Positions 1-11,761 of a DNA stretch of 64,000 nucleotides are shown here, piece by piece. The notes below the pieces were generated by a model. The model was not told where the DNA came from. It searched no databases and saw only the letters and a program-made list of their open reading frames with translations. This stretch comes from Utricularia gibba. Its lineage: Eukaryota; Streptophyta; Magnoliopsida; Lamiales; Lentibulariaceae. A program made the position numbers and the translations under genes. Location of the stretch: the NCBI GenBank assembly GCA_002189035.1, contig NEEC01000031.1, positions 1 to 64,000 on the forward strand, in the 5' to 3' direction. Numbering within the stretch: position 1 is the stretch's first letter; each line of letters starts with the position of its first letter.

Positions 1-892
1 CGCCGCCATTTAGCATCATTTCTCGGATTGGAGCATACAAAGCCTTCTCTGAGATATCCCCACTTCTGCACTTCCAAAACTTGACTTCCAATCAAGCCAT
101 TCTCGAGTCTCTGGAGGGGTTCAACCGGATCCACATTATCGACTTCGATATTGGTTATGGCGGACAGTGGGCTTCTCTTATCCAAGAACTTGCATTACGA
201 AGTGGCCGATCTACTTCCATGAAGATCACTGCTATCGTCTCGCCATTGATCAACAATCACCTCGAACTCGGCTTGATCCGGGAAAACTTGACTCAGTTCG
301 CGAATGATGTCAATATATCGTTCGAGTTCGAAGCTACGAGCATCGATTCATTGAGCTCTGGTTCATGGTCAGAGGCTGGCGCAGTTGCTGTGAATCTCCC
401 AGTTGATCCGTAGCCAATTATCAGTTCTCAATGCCTTTGATTCTCAGGTTGGTGAAGCAGCTACGGCCCAGAATCGTCGTCTCCACAGACCAAGGATGCG
501 ATCGGACTGATCTCTCGTTCCCTGACCATCTGATCCATGCTCTGCATTCCCTCACCACCGTATTGGACTCCATTTATGCTGCTAATCCCCATCTTGATAC
601 CCTGCAGAAGATCGAAAGCTTCTTGATTCAACCCGCACTCGAACGAATCGTGACGAGCCGATTCCGTTCCCTGAAGAAGACTCAGCATTGGAGGTCCATG
701 TTGTTGTCATCCGGCTTCTCCCCCGTGGCATTCAGCAACTTGGCAGAATCGCAGGCAGAGTGCGTCATCAACAGGACTCCGGTTCAGGGATTTCAGGTCG
801 AAAAGAGGCAGTCGTCGCTGGTTCTTTGCTGGAGAGGGCAGGAGCTCACTGCTGTCTCCGCCTGGAGGTGCAGATTCCGATCAAGTCCGTGA
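1..892 (+). CDS. GRAS transcription factor, HAM/SCL6 type, 3' part, frameshifted
   Basis: This is the C-terminal part of a GRAS regulator of the HAIRY MERISTEM (SCL6/22/27) group, nuclear proteins that maintain meristems and are miR171 targets in other plants. It is open from base 3 with no start, so the N-terminus lies before the window. The VHIID-type motif is seen as IHIIDFDIGYGGQW, followed by ELALRSG, RIVVSTDQGCDRTD and QRTP-like and VEKRQSSLVLCW motifs, ending in SAWRC as in the family. The frame breaks at about 409-410: one frame reads to a stop at 411-413, and the rest continues in another frame from 410. One extra C in the CC at 408-409 would join them. The protein runs six residues past the usual SAWRC end. 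It is either a real pseudogene or an assembly base loss. GRAS HAM genes normally lack introns, as here. Confidence 0.85.
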
Positions 893-2041
893 TCATCGTC
901 GTCTAACGTGTGCCTGTTCATCGGTGGGGTTGCACTAACTCTTTCTTTGGCAATGTTTCGCTCCTTGTCGCTAAAGACACGTGTCCTTCTCTTTCGTGTT
1001 CGAAATTTATGCATTATTTTAGTTCACTTTTTTGTTCCAAAAAATATGTTAATCGAAGGTGATACTATATTTTATTATAACACATATATTAACAACAAAA
1101 TTAAATTTATATGTATATGTATTCAAATTCAGGGGTTCGGTTTTGAATTATTTTGTTACTTAATGGTGTAATTAATTAAAATTGTGGTAATTAGCTTGAG
1201 GTAATTAATGAAGAGGTAACACCATCATGGCGCATGGGGACTACTCCTATTATACTGGGCCCCACACCCATCTAATTATTTTTTAATCCTACAAAAGTAT
1301 AATTATTACATGAAATTCATCCGGTCTCGTCCACTTATTTTGATGCTAATTAATGTACGGATTAGGTGTAAGTTCCTTTAATGCCCTTAATCCTCTTTAT
1401 TATGGAATGGATGGACATCATCTCCGTACCAATAAATACAAGTTGACACTAATACCCCTCGGTGCTCTACGCGGTGAGAAAGGCCTTGAACAAGAGCAAT
1501 AACTGCGGGTTGACGAAGCTGGTGGCGAATAAGGTTAGATTTGGAATTGGATTCTTGGATGAAGTTTTGCTCTAAATGACAGACTTATCCTTGGGGTAGA
1601 GTGCATTGACGTGGGACAAGGACACGACGCCACGAAGCGAGACATGTGGCAGAGAAAGGAGTCTCGCACATTCCGTGACTCTGCATCCTGTTTCCTTCAA
1701 CGTCCCGTCCCTGTCTCCATGGATTAAACAGATGGACAAACCAAGGAAGATTGATCCCTTCACAACACAACTCGAGACCAACAACGAAGGGAACAACACA
1801 TGATGGTAAACTGTTTTCCACTGTTTAAACCCACTGTAAAAAGCCGTCAGACGGGTAGATAAACCAAGTCAAAGGAGACAATTGATAGTGAATCACGATG
1901 TTGAATCCTTTCTGTGCCACTTTTTACAAGATGCTAGTTATGAATTAACATGGATTCAGAAACAAAAAAAGAGCATGACTTGAAAGTAAGAAAAATTACC
2001 GTAGTCAGTAGAAAAAAACAATGAAGCAACAAACGGCGTTT
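893..2041. other. intergenic region
   Basis: AT-rich spacer between the GRAS 3' end and the VAP27 3' end. The open frames at 1572-1821 overlap on both strands and resemble no family. Nothing else is recognised. Confidence 0.6.
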
Positions 2042-3834
2042 TTACTGACAGTGGAAAGACCAATTCTCACGAGGTTCCAACTCACCCCTCTTGAGGAGAT
2101 AGCCCGTGAGGATACCTACCAACGCAACAAAGACAAGAAGCACAAAGGGTGGGCCCTTGCTTCTACGAGCTTGGCGTTGTAAAATCGCCTGCAAAGATGT
2201 AAGGAAATGATTTAGAACCCGATTGAGTAAGCAATACGGTTCCAACTGTCCTTACACCAGGGAAGGGGGTTTAGCTCTGAGAAGATGTGGGGGACTTACC
2301 AATTCTCGTTCAAGCTTGTTATTCAACCGAATGGCAGACTGCTTCTCCTCAGTTAGCCTGGAGACCAGGGCTTGGACCTGCAATTTGAGGGGAAACTAAT
2401 AACGAAAAACAGCTTTGGTGTTCATCAATCTGTAGCTACTGCAGTTCGTTGTCAAAGTCTATTATGCATCATATCCTGCATTTTAGAGCATCCCTGGATA
2501 TTGCACAGTTTTCCTCAAACAGTACATTGAATATATTCTGGTCATATAAAGTCAATTTTGCAATCTTGAATAGTGAGTTATTTACTGATATCCGAGTTGT
2601 GAAAGATCTCTCAGAGGCATACTTGCAATGGAAAGAATGATGATAATTACTGACAGAGGTGAAAAGGAGATTAACCTCAGAGACGCTTTCATTTTTGGAT
2701 ATCTGCAATTACGAAAGGCACAACAAGTTTTTACAAAAGGAAAAATATCTAATATTGTAGGATATAAGACAGTGCATTCGAATGCTTAGGCACTATGCTC
2801 ACCACATTAGAATCGGAATCCTGATTGACAGTCCCATTGTCCGATACAGAGGCACGTGGTGAGTAACCTTCCTCTAATCCTTCGTGAACTGGAGAAGGTG
2901 GGCTTGGAGGTGGAACATACACAACTCTCAATTTGCATTCATCAACACGATTTCCCGACTCTTTGTTGAACTAACCAAAAAAAAAAAAACAGTAGCACCA
3001 GTCAATTTGTTGATTTTCTTAGCACCTACACTATGAATAAACTAATCTCAGAGAAACCAAATACCATTTCTGCAGTAACATCCTTTCCAGTTAATCCAGG
3101 GCTTGCTACTGTACTCTGGAGTAGAAACTTATCCTTGCATTGCAAATCTGGGGGAGACTCCTTTTGGGCTTGCATCGTTACTGAATCATGAATGAACTAA
3201 TGGATCAGAAATGCATAACTTTTCAAGAAGAAAACATAATCCGGTACTTGGTTCTCTGTTCTCCATACAAAAACTGAACAAAGCAGGGAGTAAAAATTAA
3301 AATCCATTACCCACAACTTCACACTTGGAGTGAGGAATCACAACTCCAGTATTTGGTCTCACACAATACTTTTTAGGGTTGGTAGTTTTCACCTGGTAGG
3401 CATCAATGAAATCACTAACGAGCAAATACAAAGTACTCGGACGGACTTATACAGAAGACAGTTTTCATCGGAATTGTACGCTTATGTCGGCAAAGACATT
3501 ACACAATAAAATCTCAAGTACAAGAACTTGTACAGAAACGCACCTTGAATGCAACATAATCATCGGACTTGTTAGTCAGTTGCAACGAACACGAGATCTG
3601 CTTCTTCAATTCAACTGGCAAGATACAAAAGAAAAAAGAAAAACAAAACCCAAGAATGATCAAATCACAAAACAAAAATGCATGGAACCGATCCGTAAAG
3701 ACCAAATCACATAAAAAAACACCGAAAATCAGCGTAAAAACCAAAAAGAAACGGAAAAAAATTCATGAGTCAAGGAAATTACAAGGAAATTGAAGCTCAA
3801 GCGGTTCGATTTGGAGAAGCTCCCCAGTACTCAT
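2042..3834 (-). CDS. VAP27: VAP27-like vesicle-associated protein (MSP domain, tail anchor)
   Basis: This is a plant VAP (VAMP-associated protein), a tail-anchored ER protein that bridges ER to plasma membrane and cytoskeleton and binds FFAT-like motifs through its major sperm protein domain. Eight exons on the minus strand: 3783-3834, 3544-3614, 3311-3392, 3065-3180, 2803-2970, 2676-2702, 2300-2377 and 2042-2188. All borders are GT-AG and all phases close, giving 246 aa, the usual size. The start is MSTGELLQIEPLELQFP. The MSP core shows KKQISCSLQLTNKSDDYVAF and TNPKKYCVRPNTG (about residues 18-110), then VVYVPPPSPPSP, a Ser-rich linker, a short coiled coil (LVSRLTEEKQSAIRLNNKL) and a C-terminal membrane segment (VLLVFVALVGILTGYLL). 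The tail after the membrane segment (KRGELEPRENWSFHCQ) is longer than usual. The 27-nt exon 2676-2702 is very small but keeps phase. Confidence 0.93.
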
Positions 3835-3872
3835 TTCCTAAGCGGATCGTCAATAGATGCGCCAATTATTTG

Positions 3873-4108
3873 AGGAAAAGAAGAAACGAGGGTCTCAATT
3901 TGAGAGTCCGATCCCGGCTGAGCTCCGGCGACGATTCAAGAAAATAACGGTAGGTAAGGGATCCGTGTAGTCGAATCTCAGAGGAACATCCCCATCGCCT
4001 CCGGAAAAAAGTGCACGCAAATTGAGTTCATTAATTAACCTAAATACGTAGCCAAAACCTTATTATCATCCTCAAACAATAAGTATTTAAGGAAAAGAAG
4101 AAACGAGG
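3873..4108. repeat. 19-bp direct repeat upstream of VAP27
   Basis: The same 19 bases (AGGAAAAGAAGAAACGAGG) occur at 3873-3891 and 4090-4108, 217 bp apart. The first copy lies in the likely VAP27 leader. A local duplication is likely. Confidence 0.7.
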
Positions 4109-4110
4109 TT

Positions 4111-4148
4111 TGGGCCTCATCTAAAGCGGGATCAATGGGCCTGGCCCA
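4111..4148 (-). promoter_or_regulatory. site II (TGGGCC/GGCCCA) cluster upstream of VAP27
   Basis: TGGGCC occurs at 4111-4116 and 4136-4141 and GGCCCA at 4143-4148, about 280-310 bp upstream of the VAP27 start codon. In plants such clusters are bound by TCP factors in promoters of growth-related genes. The role here is inferred from motif and position. Confidence 0.45.
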
Positions 4149-4858
4149 AACTCGATAATGGATCATTAATCACTTAAACTAAGCACTACTTAGCACCGTA
4201 ATGACATTCTAATTACACACTTATCCATCACATGAACCAGCTAATCATACTTGCAACCGTTGAGGAGATTCATCCTTCTTGATCCTATACCCTCAAATCA
4301 GTCATTTTTTTCCATCTTCATCTCACTGCTGGTAACCATCGGGTTCTGGTCCTTGCTTTCATTTTTCCGGTCGCCACTAACGGAGAATACTTTTGCTGAA
4401 GCTGATCTTTCGTCGCCACCGTCGGCTTCATGTGAACTGAATATTCTACTGCAACTACCTTTTACGGCTTGGAAGGGAAACCCCTTGGGGCCTTGTCGTC
4501 AAACATACTCCAGCTGAACGCATCAGGGCTCCGCTGCTCCTCATCTGGCTCCCGTTCCACCGTCGTGGTAAAAGAATATCATCTTTATCATTTCTGACTC
4601 TCATGACAAAAACTGGTTACCAGAATTCTGCAACTCTGGATGCTATCTCATCCTTGATTCCTCAATGTGTCCAGTTTCGTTCCTGATCCGATCGGTTGAT
4701 CTTCTCGTTGCTCCTCCATACGAGCCAACCTATCAGGAAAAATCGGAGACTCGAAAGACAGACAGGATGTAGAGCAAATTTCAGCTCAATGATCCTTTAA
4801 TTCCAATATAATATCACTACTACGATCCGTCCCCAGTTACAAAAAACCTTCACACAAG

Positions 4859-6028
4859 TTATTCAACGGAGAATTGGTTCCGGGTGACCGGCATGGCGCA
4901 TCTTCGTCTCCGGTGTCGAGACCCGTTGCCGGCTTTTATTTCCTGAGCGCATCGGAGAGTCCTCTCGATTTGGTAACCGCCGCCGGTGCTCACTTCCCTC
5001 TCCAAATGGCTGCAGTAGCTCACGTACACGCTCAGGTTGACGTGCATTTTGAACTTCATCAGGAAGAGCAGTTCGGTCTCCAGCTTGTTCAGTTCTTGAA
5101 GACTGAATCCCCCGACTCGCGCGAAGTAAGAGTTTCTGTAGTTCCTGCTCAACAAACATTAAAAAAATATTAAAAATCCTTAAAATAAGTTGCAACACCT
5201 TCGGGTCCATTTTCATTAATATTATAAGATGTGTTCTGTTGCAGAATTTAATTATAGTAATAATATTTTAATAGGATAAGATATATATTGATGATTAATA
5301 TTTAATGGTGAATAGTATAAGAAATAATTGTGCTTTCATGATTCAATATAAATAAAAAATAGATGTTGAAAATAACAAATAAGAAATAAAAATATGAATC
5401 CCACCATTCCACATCTTAAAATTTAAAGATATTAAATTTTAATATTTAGTAAATGTGATTTATAGATATTTTCAAGTCTTGAATAGATATTTTAAATATC
5501 GATTATAAAATAATTTTTTACCTGATTAAAACTGGTTTTGAATGTTTTTTTTAACCCTTCGACTGTACTTTTTGGACTGTTAAAGGTTAAAGCTCTCGGT
5601 AAATATCTATTTTACGACATAAGGTTCAAAAAGGTAAAAAAATACTCACAAATCCTCGACGTATTTGGACGCAGCCATGACGGTGGTGATGAGCAATCGA
5701 TGTACGTTGGTGGGACCGATTCTGAAGTCAGGGTGGAGCTGGCAAAAGCGATCAATATACACATACGCCACCACGAACACCGACGGGCCGGCTCCGGTGT
5801 ATCGGAATATTCTCTCCATGTACGACGCCACCGTCATGTCCGGCGCCTCGTCCCCGTCGAAAGCCCACCGAAGCTGGTTTTTCACTGGGCGTCGCTGGTT
5901 CCGGGCGATGGTTCTATCGATCAGAGAAGCGAGAACAGAGATCACTGAGGGGGTTTGCGGTTTGCGGTTTCCGCGTGTGAGAATGAGTGCAGATCGCACC
6001 GCAGCTCCGCCGGAGAAACCAAATCCAT
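4859..6028 (-). CDS. CYCU2: cyclin-U2 (P-type cyclin), frameshifted near start
   Basis: This is a plant-specific U/P-type cyclin, a small cyclin that binds CDKA or related kinases. Two exons: 5650-6028 and 4859-5144 (GT-AG, the Leu codon is split across the intron). The cyclin box is clear: VISVLASLIDRTIARN, MTVASYMERIFRYT, VFVVAYVYIDRF, TNVHRLLITTVMAASKYVED, then NYRNSYFARVGGFSLQELNKL and CSHLEREVS GGGYQIERTLRCA. Exon 2 wording places it in the U2 subgroup. The only family-like start is ATG at 6028 (MDLVSPAEL), and its frame hits a stop after about 28 codons. The cyclin frame has no upstream ATG before a stop. One more C in the five-base C run (plus-strand G at 5949-5953) joins the two and gives about 223 aa, normal for the family. 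Either an assembly base loss or a real null allele. Confidence 0.85.
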
Positions 6029-9000
6029 GCTGATGCCACCACCAGCTTCGAGATAGGAGGACGATGAGGGAGCCTTTTAATGCGGTTGAGATGGGAGCAC
6101 TATTCACAAGATCATTCGTTCACATTTGAATAAATGCCACTGGTCCTAAACAATGTGACTATGACCACTTCCTAACATTTTTGAAGTGAAAATCCCAATA
6201 TTAACAACAATTTTTTATTAAATAAAAGCGATTTTTGTTTAAAAATTGAAAATTTATTATTATTTTTATAAGTATTTTCCCCAAAATTAATTTTGGAAAT
6301 GGATTTCAACACCGTTTGATTGGAGGACCGTTTTGGGTTTCAATTATGCGCTTGTTTGACAGCTAATGATCATCCACGTATTCATGGATTTGGAGATTTA
6401 GTATGAGGAAATGACAGCATGATTGGGTGTGGTAAGGAATGGCCACCGCCTAGACGCCACGTGTCCGAATCACAAGCTCATTCGTACGCATAAAGTAGCT
6501 ATGATCACGGATTTGCAAATAATTAACCACCTAATCTGAATAATTTACGCTGGCTGATGCTGATGTTGCCTTCACCGCTAAGGCGCTATTGCTATTTAAT
6601 TTAAATTGAATTTGGGTGTTATTAGCGTCGGTGCATTGATGACCCGGGCACCGACAGATGGGTCGGGCGGAGGAACGGGCCGATAGATAGAATTCAGCAT
6701 TTTAATAATAATAATTATTATTTTAAATACATGAAGCGTGTGGACATGACTGAAGATAATCGACAGAAGGACAAGTAATTGGATCGGACATAAATTTCCT
6801 ACTCATTACAATTATATTTATTTAAGTAGTAATTTAATTTGAATTTTATTCTTTAACGCGGAATTACTAAAAATTATTCTATATTTAAAAGTGGGGCCAC
6901 TGATTTCGGTGCCGCCTTTCGGCGCATTATTGCATTGATTTGTTGTAACCTTAGCATAATTAATTTATTTTATTGAAAATAATGAAATTAAAAGTTTAAA
7001 TTGGCAAGCCCAAATAACCATTCCTGAAAGCCCATTATGAGAGAACACCATTAGCCCATTTAGCATGCATGAGCCCCCATCAGTGTTGCTTCATGTTGAA
7101 TGTGCTGCATTTTCAGGAGATGGACGCCGTTCTTCAGAAAACGGCGTCGCTTCAGATGTGCATTAGCTTGTTACATCACACACACATAAGAAAAAACAAG
7201 TTGGATGCCACTCCAGGGCAAATTCCATGGCCATCAAGAAGGATCTTGACCCCTAAACCAGTGAGCCCCACGCCCACCCAGAGACTCCTGCTTCGTCACA
7301 TGCACTCATGGACCCTCCCTTGTTTTCCTTTTAATAAGTAATGATTCTTGACACCCCCAAACACACATCATCGTACAAAACTCCTCCAACTTGTTGCAAA
7401 ACTTGTAAGAAGCCTGCACTGCACTGCACCCCTCTGCTCTGCTCCATCTGCAATGGCACTCAGAGCGAAGCAATGAAAACTAACACGTATGTACTTAGTA
7501 TCTTATCACATGAATATGTATTCATCCACAAACCATAGTAACATGAAAAGTGAGTTATGTGTTACACTTATGAGCCAGAGTGCTCCATTTGGTAACAACA
7601 CCGCATGCTGCTAGCTTTGTTCGTCAGCAAGTTGTTGGATGGGGTAGGTTTGGGTAGGGCACACAAGCAATACCTTGTCGTCAGCTTTCTGTCCGCCATC
7701 GCTCGTGATGCTCCTCTTTCTCCCTGATAATCATCCATATGCTGCCCGTGCCGGTGCCTAGGTGTCATACCATTGGACAAGGATCCAAAGGAACAACCAT
7801 ACCCATCCCAACTTTCCTCCGCCTCCCTCTGCCTTTGAACACACACAACCTTTTCATTTTTGACATTTTCCGAAATTTGAAGCCATGTCCGAATTTTCAT
7901 TTAAAAAGTATCATCCGTGTATTCTCTCTAACACATTAAATTAAAAGAAAATTAGTGAAAATAACTATTTTTCTCGCACAATCATATGGTGAGATTTCTA
8001 ATTCATACATTGAATACTGTCCACTCGGTGATGATAAAATCCATCAATTGGTTGTTAAATAACAATAAATAATGACATTTTTTAGGGGGATTTTAAAAAT
8101 TGTGAAAATAGGGTTATTTATAATGGGGCCATGGAGCATGGTGACGCGGGCGCATCGCCTGCCGACTTTTACAGTAATATTTTATAAATAAATTGCAATA
8201 TTTTTAAAATCAACACTAGTGTTTTATATTTAATTGGAAATTTTCTTGGAAATAACACGGAAAATGGTACGGAAAATAAAGAAAATCAAATGGCAAGGTG
8301 ACGTTGATGTGTCCGAACGCCACCCCCAGATTGTCTAGAATCATCATCTGGGGGGTTAATCCCCCCCTGTCATTAATCGCTAAACCCCACGCGGATCACG
8401 AGGTAATTAACTGTTAAGTACAACGTGTCATTAGGAACACTAGCACACATGGAGTTCGCGTGTGGTCCCCACTCCCAATAATTAAATGCCCATATTATTT
8501 TCCAGAAATCGTACGACGACATTTTTTTTTATTCCCATAAAAAAAATGATGCGACCCAACAACAACGCATGAGCACCGCACTTCCCTTTGACCGCGACTC
8601 CTTTTAACCCTTTTCACTTGTACAGACCCCGCTCGGACCCACCCTCGTTTCCAGCGCGTGCACCCACCGCACATTTCTTAGATGTTTCACTTTGGTCCTA
8701 TTACTTTTTTATTTCATTTTGATCATCAAATTAGACCTCTGTGTTGATTGGCCATATTTGTAATGGACTTAAACCTCCATCTCTTCTTCCATTCATAACT
8801 AATATAAGATATCGTTATAAGTCTCATAACATTATATTCTATTCCTTTTAAATATTCATACTATTATTGATATAAGTTTGGATTTGATTCTAATATCAAA
8901 TGTAATTAACCATCTTCTTCTTATATAATGTTTTCTGTTTCGAATATCCAATTCTCATAATTTTATATTCTCTTCTTTAAAAGAAAATATCTTATACAAA

Positions 9001-9618
9001 ATTAAGATAATTTATTTATTTAAATGCATCAACGACTTCATTCATAATGTGGGATACTGTCATAAGGAAGTTAATGAATCCTGATCGAAAAATGATTGAA
9101 TTGTGATTTGTTTTTTGATTTTAAAATAGTTTAAATTTAGTCTAATCTTGATTCAAAATCTAAAACATGATTAAGTAATTATTTTTAAATCACACACTAA
9201 TCCATTGGGGGAGGTGAAGGGTACGCGCCGATGAAAGGGGAGGTGGGGTTGTTTGCATCAAAATAAAAGAAAGGAAAGCGATGGGGTAGGGGCAAATTCG
9301 TCTCTTCAGAATATGATGCCTACGCCATCACAAATTTCTCCGCAACTGAAAACGACTGGGAGCAGCCTGTGGTCTGCGTGTACTCTCCATCTCTATCCGC
9401 CTCCCTAAATAATTCTTTATTTTTTTCTTTAAAAAATTAGGAATTATCGGAAAATGTGTAAAATAAAATAAAATTTAATTATAACTATGCCTTCACTACA
9501 CCGACCTTGAAGCCACACTGCTATCTCGTCTGCTTTTCTTATCTTGTTGTTGCTGTCTGTCTCTCTTGGTTGGGGGTTACACCGCCTGCCTCCCTCGCCT
9601 TCTCCTGGCCATCGGAAA
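6029..9618. other. long AT-rich intergenic region
   Basis: About 3.6 kb with no supported gene. The open frames at 7069-7939 on both strands have low-complexity content and no family features. A G6/C7 hairpin-like patch lies at about 8350-8368 (GGGGGG, TTAAT, then a C run). No miRNA precursor could be supported by eye. Confidence 0.5.
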
Positions 9619-10116
9619 ATGATGGATTTCCCCACCGTCTGCGCCATGTGCGGCGACGTCGGGTTCCCGGAAAAGCTCTTCCGTTGCTCCAAGTGCCGCC
9701 GCCGCTACCAACACTCGTACGTTATGGTTCCCGTTTACATTTTCTCATACCCATTCTTGAGACTTCCGGCTTTTAACCCTTTCCTGTACGTATTTAGGAG
9801 GGTGAATTTGTAAAAAAGGTGTTGGTAAACGTTTGGCAGGTACTGCAGTAACTACTACAGTGAATCCTCAGAGCCGATCCAAGTCTGCGATTGGTGCCAA
9901 TGCGAGGAAAAGAGTTCATCAAACAAGGGTTTCTCTCCCTCCTCCAAGAAGCCCTCCGCCCATGCAACCCACGAAGTCAGATCGGAGTACTCCGGCGACA
10001 AAATCAAGCAGCACCACCGCGACGTCAGCGGCGGGAGCTCTGGGATCGACAAGGCCGCCGGAAAAACACCCTCTCCCCGCCCAAGGTACAAGCTTCTCAA
10101 GGATGTAATGTGCTGA
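9619..10116 (+). CDS. small PHD-like zinc-binding protein
   Basis: This is a plant-only small protein with an N-terminal PHD-like cysteine cluster. Two exons: 9619-9716 and 9840-10116, with GT-AG borders splitting a Ser codon, giving 124 aa. The Cys/His pattern is VCAMCGDVGF, LFRCSKCRRRYQHSYC and VCDWCQCEE in about residues 7-57, enough for two zinc sites. A Ser/Lys-rich linker follows, and the end RYKLLKDVMC is typical of the family. Two ATGs lie side by side (9619 and 9622); I chose the first. The function is unknown; chromatin or nuclear binding is only inferred from the PHD-like fold. Confidence 0.88.
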
Positions 10117-11761
10117 TCCAGGCTGTGGGGTTCGACCAGGACTTTCCAAATAAAAACTTTTTATTCAGAATATATATCTACAATTAGGTAACATAAGGTT
10201 TATCTGTATGGTCATATGTACGTACCTACGTGTGAGTTCTTCTTGTGCAATCCTTTCCTGTCTCTAAGATGACTTAGGGTTTGGTCCATTCCCCGTTAGG
10301 ACATCAACTCATTGTACAAACTTTGTCGAATTTTGAGTTGGGTTGTTTCCGTTTGTGACCAAAAGAAAGATATCCTCAACTTTATCATCCATAAAACTAA
10401 AGCGTGAGTCTTAGGACAAGGGTTTTTCGTACAGAAAGAAAGCTGCGGACTTGTCATCTGATGGACTAAACATGTCTGCCCTCGATCCCTTTTTGATTCC
10501 AGAATTCGATCCCGTTGATGTTTCATGTCCAAATCATTCATTCATGTCGACTGATAATGCAATTGTTTGTTGGTGACACACTTAGCCAAATCCAAGGGGC
10601 GGTAGTTGCTGGTCTGGGGATGGAGAAAGTCAGAAGATGGGTGTGATTAGGGTGCATTAAGTGGTGATTAGCAACTTTGGAATAAGAGATAATGATTAAT
10701 AATGATGGTAGGCAAGTAGCTTGGCTCAAGGTCAAAATGATCATTAATTTGTTAGTATAAGCCAATTAGGAGAGTATGACACCACCTCAATGGTTTCCTA
10801 AGCGGGTAGCTTGGCTTTTGGACCATTGAAATGTTCCTTGGTGGATAATGCGCCACCTATCACACTCACTACTACTGAATTTGTTAATGCTTTTCCTAGA
10901 AGAGGTAAGAGTTGGAGAAGAACATTTCGATTTCGCCTGTGTTTTGTGACTTTCGATTAGATGTTGAACTTTAGCTTCAAGAATTCGAAGAGTTCTCAAG
11001 TATATTGCTTGATCTGAAATTGATTGATTGATTGATTGATTCTTAATAGACATCATGAACAATAGAATCTGAATTTGTTTGAAACAACTTTTGAATTGTT
11101 GTTAAAACATAAATAAATTCATTTATAATACGATATCTTTCAAATTGTGATAATTTATATTAGTTATAGTATATTTTTTTTATATTATGTTAAAATTCAC
11201 ATGAACAGTCATTATATGTGAGGTGGGAAAACATATTTTTTCAATACAAGTATGAATGATGGACATTCGAGTTGAATTACATGGTATGTTGTAAGTTACC
11301 TTATGATAAAATTAATTTGATTGTACGGCACTACCACATGATGGGGCATTATACCGCAACAGTAGACTATAGTTTTTAACTAAAGGCTATATATAGAACA
11401 AGAAGAAGGTCATAACTCACATGGCACCGCATAATTTGTGATAAAACATACAAAATTGTCGTATCGAGTATCAGTATCCTCGGACTCACGTGTCCTAAAG
11501 ATTGAGTGCACGATCAAGAAAATGGGCCTCAATGTAACATGTGACGGAGGCCCATGGGCTGGTAACAACTGGGCTTCCTAGAAAATGTCTGTGAACTCAG
11601 CTACCTCTTGAGCCTTTTGAGAATGGGCTTCTTGGATTACCAGAAAAGGAGCAAATCACTTCAGAGGAAACAACCAATTTTGCTGCGAAACCAGAAGAAG
11701 AGTGGGTATTGTACTGCCACTTGGAGTAGTCACTAAAGGAAGGATTTTTGAGTTGCGGAAA
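10117..11761. other. intergenic region
   Basis: AT-rich spacer. Short frames at 10296-11062 on the minus strand have no family match. The last 250 bp hold the promoter motifs listed next. Confidence 0.5.
11523..11575 (+). promoter_or_regulatory. site II cluster upstream of the hydrolase gene
   Basis: TGGGCC at 11523-11528, AGGCCCATGGGCT at about 11548-11560 and TGGGCT near 11570, with another TGGGCT near 11624. They lie 140-240 bp before the start codon of the hydrolase gene, as expected for a plant housekeeping promoter. Confidence 0.45.

Larger units (their letters stand above)
3835..4858. other. intergenic region: VAP27 promoter side and cyclin-U2 3' side
   Basis: About 1 kb between the VAP27 start and the cyclin-U2 stop. 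It holds the site II motifs and the 19-bp direct repeat listed separately. The short frame at 4251-4517 matches nothing known. Confidence 0.55.

Noticed and set aside
8340-8370. G6/C7 hairpin-like sequence as a terminator or RNA gene
   Set aside because: A six-base stem alone is too short to call a structured RNA in a plant spacer.
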